A stretch of 64,000 bases of DNA from Paraburkholderia fungorum (lineage in GTDB: Bacteria; Pseudomonadota; Gammaproteobacteria; Burkholderiales; Burkholderiaceae), in NCBI RefSeq assembly GCF_902833645.1, contig NZ_CADFGE010000005.1:62001-126000 (forward strand), given 5' to 3'. The notes beneath the pieces were generated by a model, which saw only the letters and a program-made list of their open reading frames with translations, had not been told where the DNA came from and did no database searches. Shown one piece after another: positions 1 to 8,462 of the stretch. How positions within the stretch are numbered: the stretch's first letter is position 1; each line of letters begins with the position of its first letter. Position numbers and translations under genes: made by a program.

Positions 1-460
1 CCTGCCATTTCGTCCACAGCAGCGCGAGCTGCTGTTTCTCAAAGCCTGCAGATGCGGCTCGCGTCTTTGTCGGTCGGTCGACGAGTGCGGACACTTCATA
101 GCTCAACCCGACCATGAATGCAGGAACAAAGCCCTCCGCACCGGGGCGGTCGGTACTGAAGCTGAGTGTTGGGTCCGGCAGCAGGCCGTCCGCATATTGG
201 CGGGCAGCAGCGATATCGAGCGCGCGTTCAGCGCGGCGCATATCCGGACTATGCTTGAGCGCACGTCCAACCACCTGGTCCGCGGTCCATGGTGCGGCCG
301 TAGACGCGATGTCATCCGGCCATTGGGGCGTTTCCGGGAGCGGCTTTGGTGCATACATCGCACATCCGGCCAACACTACAGACAGCGTGACAAGCGCAAT
401 TCGCGCGAGTACAACGGCGCCGGTATATTGCCGACCGGTTGCGGGAAGTCCGCTTTGCAA
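1..460 (-). CDS. Outer-membrane efflux lipoprotein, TolC/CzcC type (partial)
   Basis: This is the N-terminal part of an outer-membrane factor that would form the exit duct of an RND or metal efflux pump; the gene runs off the left edge. The frame gives a signal sequence with a lipobox ending LAGC, then the family-typical start of the mature protein (PLPETPQWP, GRALKHSPDMRRAE, LPDPTLSF). The start is uncertain: TTG at 460 is the only plausible in-frame choice upstream of the signal, while an ATG pair near 471 is in another frame. The gene is divergent from the two-component system at 576, a common layout for metal or drug efflux loci. Family is fairly sure; substrate is unknown. Confidence 0.75.
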   Translation of the reverse strand, partial: MQSGLPATGRQYTGAVVLARIALVTLSVVLAGCAMYAPKPLPETPQWPDDIASTAAPWTADQVVGRALKHSPDMRRAERALDIAAARQYADGLLPDPTLSFSTDRPGAEGFVPAFMVGLSYEVSALVDRPTKTRAASAGFEKQQLALLWTKWQ

Positions 461-532
461 CCTACTATCGTAAGCATCATGGGGCACGATGGGTATCCGA
501 TGCAAAAAACGCTTCGGATACTAATCGGCAAG

Positions 533-549
533 ACTTAGATTTGACTTAG
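533..549. promoter_or_regulatory. Direct hexamer repeat, candidate response-regulator box
   Basis: ACTTAG occurs twice with a 5-bp spacer (11-bp period) in the divergent region between the efflux gene and the response regulator. The geometry matches PmrA/QseB-type sites (YTTAAK-N5-YTTAAK) loosely, with one base changed per half. It is a candidate autoregulatory site. Confidence 0.4.
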
Positions 550-575
550 CACGCTGTTTCGATTCGGTGGAGCGC

Positions 576-1250
576 ATGAGAATTCTCCTCGTAGAAGACG
601 ACGAAATGATTGGCGATGCAATCATCCAGGCATTGAAGGATGCGGCGTATGCGGCCGATTGGGTGCGCGACTCAGAGTCGGCAACCGGGGCGTTGCTGGG
701 ACGTGAGCACGACGTCGTGCTGCTGGACCTGAATCTGCCGAAGCGCGACGGCATTGACGTGCTCCGGTCGCTCAGAGCGGGGGGAATCAAGACTCCAGTG
801 ATTATTCTTACAGCGCGCGACAGTGTCGAGGACCGCATAGTCGGGCTGGATGCCGGCGCCGATGACTATCTTGTCAAGCCATTCGAAATCAGCGAATTAC
901 TCGCGCGACTTCGGGCGGTGACCCGTCGGCTTGGCGACCATGGCGATACCAGGATGACAAGCGGGAGTCTTACACTCGACGCTGCCACGCACATGGCTGT
1001 GTATGAGAACAACGAGTGCCGGTTGACGAGTCGTGAGTTTGCGCTTTTGAGCGCGCTGTTGATGAAGCCGGGGACGGTCCTGTCGCGAAGCGACCTGGAG
1101 CGACAACTATACGCCTGGCAGGAACAGGTCGAGAGCAATGCCGTGGAGGTTCTGATTCACGGCATCCGCAAAAAGCTTGGCGCGTCGGTTATCCGCAACG
1201 TACGAGGTGTGGGATGGTTGGTAGACAAGGAAAACAATCACGCTCGCTGA
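576..1250 (+). CDS. OmpR-family response regulator, QseB/PmrA type
   Basis: DNA-binding response regulator of about 224 residues. The receiver domain (about 1-115) has the acidic pocket (VEDDE), phospho-acceptor Asp in VVLLDLNLP, the conserved Thr/Ser region (IILTAR) and Lys in VKPF. The C-terminal winged helix (about 125-222) carries the subfamily-typical RSDLERQLYAW, VESNAVEVLIHGIRKKLG and IRNVRGVGW. ATG 576 is preferred over an in-frame GTG at 567 because GGTGGAG precedes it. It overlaps the sensor kinase gene by 37 bp, so the two are co-translated. Hexamer repeats at 533, 6271 and 12119 are candidate targets. QseB and PmrA are close relatives and cannot be told apart here. Confidence 0.9.
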   Translation: MRILLVEDDEMIGDAIIQALKDAAYAADWVRDSESATGALLGREHDVVLLDLNLPKRDGIDVLRSLRAGGIKTPVIILTARDSVEDRIVGLDAGADDYLVKPFEISELLARLRAVTRRLGDHGDTRMTSGSLTLDAATHMAVYENNECRLTSREFALLSALLMKPGTVLSRSDLERQLYAWQEQVESNAVEVLIHGIRKKLGASVIRNVRGVGWLVDKENNHAR

Positions 1251-2551
1251 CGCTGCAGTTGTCGGCTTGGATTGGCAGCGTGATTGTGGCAGTTGGCGTG
1301 CTTGCCTGCGGGTTTTCATTCCTGTTCGCGTATCAGGAGGCGAGAGAGCTTCAGGACGGGCAACTGAAGCAAGTCGCTGCGCTCATTGATAGCGGCGCGT
1401 TGGCGTTCACAGGGTCCCGCCAATCAATCGAGAGCTCCCAGGACCCGGACGTCAAGGTAGTTATTGACCGGTTAAGCGAGGCACCCTCAGGCGTCGCGCA
1501 GTCTGCTGGATTGGCGATTCCGCAGGAGCTGGGCGACGGCTTTCATGATTTGAGCGGTGATGAACAAAGCTGGCGCGTCAATATACGGACGCTCCGGAGC
1601 GGCGGGCGCATCGCCGTTGCAGAACCCTCCGCGTTACGTGACGAAATAGCGCGGGACGGTGCGATGAGAACACTCGTGCCCATGCTGCTCCTGTTGCCTG
1701 GGCTATTCATCGTCGTGGTGGTGATTGTCAGGACGAAACTTGCGCCGTTGACACGTCTTGCTGCCGTCGTGGACCGCCAGACCGATGCGACGGTCCAACC
1801 GTTATCAGAGGAGAGTATCGCCGCGGAAGTGCTGCCCTTTGTCCGGTCGATAAACAGCCTGATTGCGCGACTGAGGGACGCTATTGGTCAGCAGCGGCGA
1901 TTTGTCGCCAGCGCAGCACATGAGTTGCGTTCGCCGTTGGCAGCCCTGTCCTTGCAAGCGGGAAATCTGGGAGCCGCCATTACGTCGCCGGATGCACGGG
2001 AGCGGCTGCTCGCTCTTCAGGCAGGGTTGCGCCGTACCCATAGACTGGTGGAGCAAATGCTGGCGCTGGCACGGTCTGAACAAGCGGCGCTGGAGCAACA
2101 GACGACGGTGTCGCTCCGAGCAATGGCAACGGAGGTCATAAACTCCACAATTGGCGTCGCCCATGAGAAGGATATTGACCTTGGATTCGAGCACTTTGAT
2201 GAAGTTGATGCCGTCGTCGACGCGTCATCAGTCATGGTAGTGCTGCGAAATCTGGTCGACAACGCGGTGCGATACACGCCAACTGGCGGCAAGGTGGATG
2301 TGTCTGTCGTTCATGCAGGAGGCGAAGTGATGTTTGAAGTTATCGACTCGGGGCCAGGTATTCCGGACGTCGAACTCGACCGTGTGCTGGAACCGTTCTA
2401 CCGGCTGGACCATTCGGTTGCGTCGGGTAGTGGACTGGGTCTTTCCATCGTATCTGAGATTGCACGCCGGACAGGCGGCCGATTGGTACTCGAAAACATC
2501 GAAGGCGGATTTCGCGCGCGGTATTTTCAACCGTTATGTCCGAACCCATGA
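1214..2551 (+). CDS. Sensor histidine kinase, QseC/PmrB type
   Basis: Membrane sensor kinase of 445 residues, partner of the upstream regulator. It has an N-terminal membrane segment (about 15-40), a periplasmic domain of about 120 residues, a second membrane segment (about 156-175, LVPMLLLLPGLFIVVVVIV), and a HAMP-like linker. The HisKA box is FVASAAHELRSPLAAL with the phospho-acceptor His, and the ATPase domain has N (LRNLVDNAVRYT), G1 (DSGPGIP) and G2 (GSGLGLSIV) boxes. The ATG at 1214 lies inside the regulator gene. The signal is unknown; relatives sense iron, cations, low pH or envelope damage. Confidence 0.88.
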   Translation: MVGRQGKQSRSLTLQLSAWIGSVIVAVGVLACGFSFLFAYQEARELQDGQLKQVAALIDSGALAFTGSRQSIESSQDPDVKVVIDRLSEAPSGVAQSAGLAIPQELGDGFHDLSGDEQSWRVNIRTLRSGGRIAVAEPSALRDEIARDGAMRTLVPMLLLLPGLFIVVVVIVRTKLAPLTRLAAVVDRQTDATVQPLSEESIAAEVLPFVRSINSLIARLRDAIGQQRRFVASAAHELRSPLAALSLQAGNLGAAITSPDARERLLALQAGLRRTHRLVEQMLALARSEQAALEQQTTVSLRAMATEVINSTIGVAHEKDIDLGFEHFDEVDAVVDASSVMVVLRNLVDNAVRYTPTGGKVDVSVVHAGGEVMFEVIDSGPGIPDVELDRVLEPFYRLDHSVASGSGLGLSIVSEIARRTGGRLVLENIEGGFRARYFQPLCPNP

Positions 2552-2682
2552 CTTCGGTATCTGCCTGACCTTAGGTGTCCGGTTGCCGTCCAGCCGGCCG
2601 GTATCTGCACCACGCGACACACGGCCTGCGGCAATCTGAATGACGCTAGGCGGCAGCTGGCGCGCGCACCATGGAGATGTCG

Positions 2683-4698
2683 ATGGAACACGCATACGAC
2701 CATTTGTTGCATCTGCTCGCCGGACACACAGCATGGACGCTCGCGGTTGCTTTCCTGGCTGCGTTTCTCGAAGCCGTCGCAGTGATTGGAACATTCGTCC
2801 CAGGTAGCACCGCGATGTTCCTGGCAGGTGCGCTTGCTGGAACGGGGTCGTTGAACCTGGGGGCGGTGTTCGCATGCGCGATTGCCGGCGCGGTAGCCGG
2901 GGACGGCATGAGCTACTGGCTCGGCAGCCGCTATAAGTCGCAGATTAACCAGTTGTGGCCGTTTCGCACGCACCCTCAAGTCTTTGAGGCTGCACACAGT
3001 TTTTTCGCAAAACACGGTCCGAAGAGCGTCGTGTTCGCCCGGTTCATTGGGCCGTTACGAGCGATTGTGCCTGTGGTTGCAGGAACGTCGGGTATGACGC
3101 CGGTGCGGTTTTACACCATGAACATCCTGTCAGCTCTACTCTGGGCGCCCGCGCATATCCTGCCGGGCGTTATTTTTGGGGCGTCAGTCCAGGTGGCCGG
3201 CGCTGTTTCGTTTCGCATCGTCATCGTCATCGCGCTACTGGTTGGAATCGTATGGTTGAGCTTTCGGGGCGCCCGCTTCGTTCTCTCACACGCCGGTGCC
3301 TGGGCGAGTGCCGCGGGTCGCACTCTGACGAACTGGGCCAGTCGCCACGAAGGGCGGACAGGTCGTCTTGCCTTGCAGCTACTGAATCCGACCCGACCCG
3401 CTTCCGGTGCGATAGGGGTGGCGTCGGTCATTGTGCTTCTTTCCTGCTGGCTGTTCTTCGGCGTCTTGCAGGACGTCATCAGTGGTGACCCACTCGTACG
3501 GGTTGACGTGTCCGTTTATCACTTCCTTCAATCTGTGCGCAGCCCATGGGGCGACACTGTCCTGTCGGGCCTTGCTACGCCCGGCAGTGTCACCACGCTC
3601 GCAGCGCTGGTCGCCACAGCGGCGCTGTGGATGGTGTGGGAACGTCGTTGGCGCACGCTTGGGTACTGGCTCACTGCCGTCGTCTTTTCACAGCTACTGA
3701 TATTTACCCTGCAGCTTGCAATCCATCGAGCTCCGCCAGATTCGCTCGCGTCCGGCGCATATGTGTTCCCGAGCAATCACGTCGCCGCTGTGGTCGTTGT
3801 GTATGGCTTTCTTGCGTTTTTGCTCGCTCGAAGGGTTGGTACCGTGGTTGGCGTGTGCGTCGTGACTGCGAGTACCGTCGTCGTGGTCGGAGTCAGCCTG
3901 TCTGGGCTTTATTTCGGTCGATTCTGGTTCTCCGACGCCATTGGAGGCGCGGCGCTTGCGTCGGTGTGGGTTTCCGTTGTCGCCTTTACCGCAGTGTGGC
4001 GTAGGCCGGTAGTGCAACCATCGCATGGGTTCATGCCAGCTCTCATTCTGACGGTTGTGTGCGTCAGTGTGGCGGTGCAACTCGACGCCGGGACGCCCGC
4101 GCCGAAACCTGACAGCGCGCCGGGTACCGCACCGGTCATCGTCACAACATCACAATGGACCGATTCTCTGTGGCAGCGTTTGCCTTGCTATCGCTCAGAC
4201 ATGGAGGGTGACCGGAAGGAGCCTCTGGCAATTCAGTGGTCCGCGAAGGTTGATGAAATAGGAAGTCGCCTTCGAGCTCAAGGTTGGGTCGACGGAGCGG
4301 AGCTTTCTGCGCGCAGCCTGCTCTCCCTCGCATCGCCCAAGGTTTCGGCGATGGGACTGCCGGTGCTGCCAGAGCTGAACAATGGTGTGCCGTCTTTGCT
4401 GGTCTTCACGCATTCCGGCAACGCGCGAGACGAACGCGATGTGCTGCGTCTCTGGCCCACGGACTACGCGGTTGAGGAGCAGGGCGCCGCGTCAGCTGCA
4501 CCCGTTTGGTTGGGTTCGCTTGTGCGTGAGCGGCTTTATCGTGCGTCCTGGCCAATCAACATGCTACGTGCCGTTGGCCCGGCGACAGCGCCTCTGGCCG
4601 TTCATGACCAGTTGTTCGCGCTTCCCGGGGTGGCCGTGTTGGCGGAGAAGGATTGTCATGGCAGTCCAGTGACGCTTCTGACGTCGCGCTCCGACTGA
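2683..4698 (+). CDS. DedA-PAP2-LssY fusion membrane protein with altered PAP2 motif
   Basis: Multidomain inner-membrane protein of about 671 residues. The first 200 residues are a DedA-family domain (FVPGSTAMFLAGALAG, then GDGMSYWLGSR and FARFIGPLRAIVPVVAG). Residues about 270-445 are a PAP2 phosphatase-type domain, and the last 200 form an LssY-type C-terminal domain. In PAP2, motif 2 (PSNH) keeps His, but motif 3, usually SRxYLGxHxxxD, reads SGLYFGRFWFSD, losing Arg and the catalytic His. Phosphatase activity is therefore doubtful. ATG 2683 is chosen over 2671 because GGAG sits six bases upstream. DedA proteins affect polymyxin resistance and lipid carrier recycling, which fits the adjacent PmrAB/QseBC-like pair. 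Confidence 0.85.
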   Translation: MEHAYDHLLHLLAGHTAWTLAVAFLAAFLEAVAVIGTFVPGSTAMFLAGALAGTGSLNLGAVFACAIAGAVAGDGMSYWLGSRYKSQINQLWPFRTHPQVFEAAHSFFAKHGPKSVVFARFIGPLRAIVPVVAGTSGMTPVRFYTMNILSALLWAPAHILPGVIFGASVQVAGAVSFRIVIVIALLVGIVWLSFRGARFVLSHAGAWASAAGRTLTNWASRHEGRTGRLALQLLNPTRPASGAIGVASVIVLLSCWLFFGVLQDVISGDPLVRVDVSVYHFLQSVRSPWGDTVLSGLATPGSVTTLAALVATAALWMVWERRWRTLGYWLTAVVFSQLLIFTLQLAIHRAPPDSLASGAYVFPSNHVAAVVVVYGFLAFLLARRVGTVVGVCVVTASTVVVVGVSLSGLYFGRFWFSDAIGGAALASVWVSVVAFTAVWRRPVVQPSHGFMPALILTVVCVSVAVQLDAGTPAPKPDSAPGTAPVIVTTSQWTDSLWQRLPCYRSDMEGDRKEPLAIQWSAKVDEIGSRLRAQGWVDGAELSARSLLSLASPKVSAMGLPVLPELNNGVPSLLVFTHSGNARDERDVLRLWPTDYAVEEQGAASAAPVWLGSLVRERLYRASWPINMLRAVGPATAPLAVHDQLFALPGVAVLAEKDCHGSPVTLLTSRSD

Positions 4699-5194
4699 AT
4701 GCGGTGCGACGGGGCGTTGCCTAAAATTTAGGGACGTGGAGACACTAAGTGACGTCGCTACAATGCCTTTTAACTCTTTCATTCGAAGTGAACTCACCTG
4801 GACATGTTAGCCATCGGTCTTTGTGGGAGTCTCTTATTCGGGGGAGCACCGCGACCGTTGATCGGGGTGTGGGTGGCCATGGGGCTTCGCCATTGGAGCG
4901 AGTTCCTGTATTCGCTTCGCGACGGTCTGCGGCAGGTCCGCAATCGGCATCGTTCATCACGCGCCTGCAGCGGGCCGGAGGCCGAAATCGCGGCGTGCAC
5001 CGTTCCAATTTTCAGTACTTCGAAGACCTGACGGCAGTGACATGTGCGGTTCCCCAGAGCAAAGGCGGCAGTCTGGCAGATGACACAAGCTGGAGTTCAC
5101 AGGGTACCAGCATGGTTCCGGCGGCTGGGGTTGCAAAATGACAGCATAGGGTAGGAGACGGATTCGCTAACAATCGACGTTGCTGGAGGAAGAC
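4699..5194 (+). other. Intergenic gap without a supported gene
   Basis: About 500 bp between the DedA fusion and the PII-like gene. A 75-codon frame from ATG 4804 starts with a hydrophobic stretch, but its second half does not look coding and there is no ribosome site. A small inverted repeat (CCTAAA-A-TTTAGG) lies near 4721, just after the fusion gene. Confidence 0.4.
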
Positions 5195-5512
5195 ATGGAA
5201 CTGAAATGCGTTGTCGCTATTGTCAGGCCCGGTTTAGCGGAAGTACTGGAAAGGAAACTTGGTGCTATCGACATCCATGGTGTGACCGTTACGCGGGTAA
5301 GAGGATTCGGTGCGCACCCCAATCTCTTCGCCGACGACTGGACGAGGGAGCACATCAAAATCGAAATTTTTGTGCAGACGGAAAGCGTCGACGCGCTAAT
5401 CAAGACAATCATGGATATCGCCCACGTCGGCGCGGCCGGAAATGGGGTCGTTGCAGTCATGCCGGTGGAGAAATTCTTCCGCGTTCGCAGCCAGTCTGAG
5501 GCGAAACCGTGA
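5195..5512 (+). CDS. PII-like signalling protein lacking the GlnB uridylylation Tyr (PII-NG type)
   Basis: PII-superfamily trimeric signal protein of 105 residues. It opens with MELKCVVAIVRPG and has the PII core VTRVRGFGAHP and the KIEIFV strand, and a B-loop region VGAAGNG. Compared with GlnB the T-loop is shortened and reads FADDWTREHI, without Tyr51, so GlnD uridylylation is not expected. Such divergent PII proteins (the PII-NG group) are typically found beside RND metal efflux genes, and a CzcC-like gene lies at the left edge. A strong GGAGGA at 5185 supports ATG 5195. Role in sensing nucleotides or controlling efflux is inference. Confidence 0.8.
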   Translation: MELKCVVAIVRPGLAEVLERKLGAIDIHGVTVTRVRGFGAHPNLFADDWTREHIKIEIFVQTESVDALIKTIMDIAHVGAAGNGVVAVMPVEKFFRVRSQSEAKP

Positions 5513-5588
5513 TTGGACATGCGTGCTACAGGTCGGTCGAGCAGCAGTACCTATGTGCCTGCCCGTCCCGGTCCCGGCGACCCGTTCG

Positions 5589-5798
5589 TCACGTCCTCGC
5601 CAGCCTGAGGCGCCCTAGCATCTCGGTACCCTCCAATGTCAATCTGAATTCGGCGTTCTCGGATGTCGCTGACACGACTTCCACCAATTGTTCCTGTTGA
5701 AGGGTCGCTACATCGGGGTCTGCGAGCGCCACCTGTCCTGGCGCGCTGAACAGCACAAACAACATCGCAATCTCATGGTGGCTAAGAAGCTTCTTCAT
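5589..5798 (-). CDS. Small exported protein of unknown function
   Basis: A 69-residue protein with a signal-peptide-like start (MKKLLSHHEIAMLFVLFSA, cleavage plausible after VALA) and a short acidic mature part (PDVATLQQEQLVEVVSA). The ATG at 5798 is preceded by TTGAGG at good spacing; an in-frame TTG at 5810 is less likely. It is convergent with the PII-like gene. No family recognised. Codon use and the signal peptide argue it is real. Confidence 0.55.
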   Translation of the reverse strand: MKKLLSHHEIAMLFVLFSAPGQVALADPDVATLQQEQLVEVVSATSENAEFRLTLEGTEMLGRLRLART

Positions 5799-6627
5799 GA
5801 TGTGCCTCAATAACTATTACGCACATGGAGTTCTATCAACACGCGATTTGAGGAACGAGGAAGGTGGTTACGCCCCTTGTACGCAATGACCGACTATAGC
5901 GAAGCCGCGTGACAACGATTTGATAACGACACCGACTGGTAGCGACATGTAGGTGGCAGTGGGTAGCAGGCTTTCCATCATGATTGACTGGACGAGCGGT
6001 TTAACGCTGTCGCAGACAGCGCCTGGTAGTAGGGAAAAAGCGGACCCGGCGGAGCTCCGGGTCCCAAAGTCGGCCCCGGATAATGACGGAGGGTCGACCA
6101 GCCGTTCTGGAAATCTGTTGGTTGCAACTGCCTGTGACCGCACTGGACTCGTTTGCTTCTAGCCGGAATGTATCCGCGACCGTATGGACGGCGATTGAGC
6201 GATCATGCGAAGTATTGGGACCTATGTCGACGCGGTCGTCGGCAAGGTTTGCGCAATGTACTCGATGGCGCTTAAGCCAGACTTAAATTCGGTGCAACGT
6301 CGAGTGGTCGGCTATGCGATGCGGATGAGCTTCCCCAACTGACAAAGTCCCCGTTGAAGCAGTCGCTTGGAACCGTACAACGGCATAAGGCCGAGCGGAA
6401 GCGGGGCTGTCAAGAGGGATTTGTACAGACCTGGAAGCGACCGAGCCCATCAGAGCGCACCCCCGTCTAGCATCACTCCGCTGAAGACTTACGGCGCGGC
6501 ACCAGATTGTTAGAAAGGGAGCGGTCAAGGCAAGGCGTGTGTCCATGAGGCGTGACGTCGAAACGTCGACGCGTGCCTGAGCATCGATTGTTGGTCGCTT
6601 AGCCGAGTTCGTTGGCGAACCGGCTAT
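5799..6627. other. Long non-coding or decayed stretch
   Basis: About 830 bp with only unsupported short frames on both strands; a minus frame at 5868-6143 has no recognisable content. The one clear signal is the hexamer repeat at 6271. The gene it would serve is not obvious. Confidence 0.45.
6271..6287. promoter_or_regulatory. PmrA/QseB-type box
   Basis: CTTAAG-N5-CTTAAA, fully matching the PmrA/QseB-type pattern YTTAAK-N5-YTTAAK except for the last base. It stands in an otherwise gene-free stretch, so its target could be a small RNA or the small minus-strand gene at 5589. Confidence 0.45.
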
Positions 6628-6810
6628 CTACGCCTTTGGCGACCACGTGGCCGTGAAAAGCGCTCCCGTGACTATTCCGACCGCGGTGAGTGCCAGATAG
6701 GCCATATGCAAGTGCTGATGCAATGCAAGTCCACGCGTGCCGTACGCCAGGATGCCCAGGCTGGTAAGACATGCGAGGGCTCTTACGGGAAAGTCGGTCG
6801 TTGAACGCAT
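6628..6810 (-). CDS. Small two-helix membrane protein
   Basis: A 60-residue protein with two hydrophobic stretches (VRALACLTSLGILAYG and HMAYLALTAVGIVTGALF) separated by a short polar loop. The ATG at 6810 is preceded by a near-perfect ribosome site (GGAGGAG, seven bases of spacing), the main reason to accept it. A perfect 18-bp inverted repeat lies directly upstream of that ribosome site, within the likely leader. No family recognised. Confidence 0.6.
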   Translation of the reverse strand: MRSTTDFPVRALACLTSLGILAYGTRGLALHQHLHMAYLALTAVGIVTGALFTATWSPKA

Positions 6811-6827
6811 TGTTTCGCTCCTCCAGC

Positions 6828-6866
6828 GGCACAGCAGTTCCGCCGGCGCGGCGGAACTGCTGTGCC
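6828..6866. repeat. Perfect 18-bp inverted repeat with 3-bp loop
   Basis: The left arm (6828-6845, starting GGCACAGCAG) and right arm (6849-6866) are exact reverse complements around GCG. It sits just upstream of the ribosome site of the small membrane gene at 6628-6810. No T-run follows on either strand, so it is not a typical intrinsic terminator; a leader hairpin or an operator is more likely. Confidence 0.8.
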
Positions 6867-7143
6867 ATTCATCTATGGTCTTGAAAACGCGGACGCCTCC
6901 CGCGTCGCTACGCTCTGTCGCCTGTATCCGCGCGCTTCGTAGAATACTAAAACAACGCTAGCGCGAATAGCTGCTGAATTCCCTCGGCGGCACAGAAGTC
7001 AGTACCCGTTCGGCGCAGAAGCCTACAGCCAATTTTCTGTTGCACTGCATCAGTTTCTGAACTAATTGTTGCGCCACACGGCTTCTAGAATAAAGGAGTG
7101 GGTTTGCACTGCGATGCAGTGAAGGTTGACAGCGGAGGTTTCC

Positions 7144-7275
7144 GTGGACCTGAGATTCTCGTGGGGGTGGTACTTTCTGGCGCTCCTTGTTGTGATGGCG
7201 CTCAGTCTCGGGCTAACGGCACTTCGAGCTGGGGATACTGACAAGGAAAAGCGCGGCGAGCACGATGACGAATGA
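7144..7275 (+). CDS. Small single-span membrane protein (43 aa)
   Basis: A GTG-started frame of 43 codons following GGAGG with good spacing. The product has one hydrophobic helix (WYFLALLVVMALSLGL) flanked by a basic N-terminus and a very charged tail (GDTDKEKRGEHDDE). It is too short for most gene callers. It faces PstS, with a GC-rich hairpin between them. No family is recognised; the ribosome site and clean topology support it. Confidence 0.55.
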   Translation: MDLRFSWGWYFLALLVVMALSLGLTALRAGDTDKEKRGEHDDE

Positions 7276-7321
7276 GGTGCAAAGTTTCTTTGCAAAAAGT
7301 GCCCTCCAGGGTTTAGGCATC

Positions 7322-7344
7322 GCGCGCTCCGGGAGGGAGCGCGC
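7322..7344. terminator. GC-rich hairpin between convergent genes
   Basis: Perfect 9-bp stem GCGCGCTCC / GGAGCGCGC with a 5-bp loop, between the small gene ending at 7275 and the pstS stop. There is no strong T-run, so efficiency is uncertain; its place suggests a two-way terminator. Confidence 0.45.
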
Positions 7345-7358
7345 TTGAGGCCTCGAAC

Positions 7359-8390
7359 TTATTCAGCGATTGGCTTGCCGGCAGTGTCTTTCACTTTCGT
7401 GCTCCACTGCGAGCGGATTTCGGTGACGACGGATTGCGGCAGGGAAATGTAATCCAGGTCCTGAGCAGCCTGGTCTCCGTTCTTGAATGCCCAGTCGAAG
7501 AACTTCAGCGTTTCCTTACCTTGGTCAGGCTTGTCCTGCGCGGTGTGCAGCAGTACAAAGGTAGCGCCGACAACCGGCCACGCATCCTTGCCCGGTTCAT
7601 TCGTCAGGATTTGGTAGAACGACTTCGACCAGTTAGCGCCGGCAGCGGCTGCCTTGAACGTTTCCGTGTCTGGCTGAACCACAGCACCGGATGCGTTTTT
7701 CATCGCGGTGTAGACCATATGGTTCTGCTTCACGTATGCCCACTCGACGTAGCCAAGGGCACCCGGGAGGCGCTGGACGAAAGCGGCCACACCGTCGTTA
7801 CCTTTGCCGCCCGTACCCGTCGGCCAGCTGACGGTCGTGCCTTCGCCAACCTTGCTCTTCCAATCGGGATTGACTTGCGACAGATAGTGCGTCCAGATGA
7901 AGCTCGTGCCAGAGCCGTCGGCACGACGGACAACAGCGATATCTGTGTCGGGGAGCTTAACTTTGGGGTTCAAAGCGGCGATGGCCGGGTCATTCCACTT
8001 TTTGATTTTGCCCAGATACATGTCGCCGAGCACTTCGCCAGATAGAGTCAACTCGCCCGGCTTGATGCCCGGCAGATTTACGACCGGCACCACGCCTCCC
8101 ACCACGGTCGGAAACTGGAACAAGCCGTCTTTCGCCAGTTCGTCGTCCTTCAGGGGGGCGTCTGACCCGGCGAAGTCGACCGTCTTGGCGATGATTTGTT
8201 TGATACCGCCCGAGGAGCCGATGCCCTGATAGTTAACCTTGCCGCCGTTTGCCTTCTGAAAGGCGTCTGCCCACTTGGCGTAGATAGGTGCGGCGAACGT
8301 GCTGCCTGCTCCCGTGATGTCAGTGGCGTGGGCCGCGACGACGAAGAGCGCGCCAGTCAGGCCGGCAATCGTGGTTTGAATGAGTCTCAT
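7359..8390 (-). CDS. pstS: Phosphate ABC transporter substrate-binding protein PstS
   Basis: Periplasmic phosphate-binding protein, 343 residues, usual length. A signal peptide ending AHA is followed by the PstS mature start (TDITGAGSTFAAPIYAKWADAF), the phosphate-binding loops GSSGGIKQI and RRADGSGTSFIWT, and TGTGGKGNDGVAAFV. GGAGC precedes the ATG. No pstCAB, phoU or phoBR follow, so this is a solitary copy. A Pho-box-like sequence lies about 55-70 bp upstream. Confidence 0.95.
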   Translation of the reverse strand: MRLIQTTIAGLTGALFVVAAHATDITGAGSTFAAPIYAKWADAFQKANGGKVNYQGIGSSGGIKQIIAKTVDFAGSDAPLKDDELAKDGLFQFPTVVGGVVPVVNLPGIKPGELTLSGEVLGDMYLGKIKKWNDPAIAALNPKVKLPDTDIAVVRRADGSGTSFIWTHYLSQVNPDWKSKVGEGTTVSWPTGTGGKGNDGVAAFVQRLPGALGYVEWAYVKQNHMVYTAMKNASGAVVQPDTETFKAAAAGANWSKSFYQILTNEPGKDAWPVVGATFVLLHTAQDKPDQGKETLKFFDWAFKNGDQAAQDLDYISLPQSVVTEIRSQWSTKVKDTAGKPIAE

Positions 8391-8442
8391 ATGTGCTCCA
8401 GCGTGTGGTTGTAGGAAAAGGTCGCCCGAAAATAGACCCGAT

Positions 8443-8462
8443 TGATGTCAATAATGTGACGG
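8443..8462 (-). promoter_or_regulatory. Pho-box-like sequence upstream of pstS
   Basis: Read on the minus strand, CGTCACATTATTGACATCA contains two TGTCA-like elements 11 bp apart, as in PhoB sites (CTGTCAT repeats). The match is partial, but the position upstream of pstS is right. Confidence 0.35.

Noticed and set aside
4749..5141. Plus-strand frame of 130 codons upstream of the PII-like gene
   Set aside because: No ribosome site, low-complexity composition and no recognisable domain.
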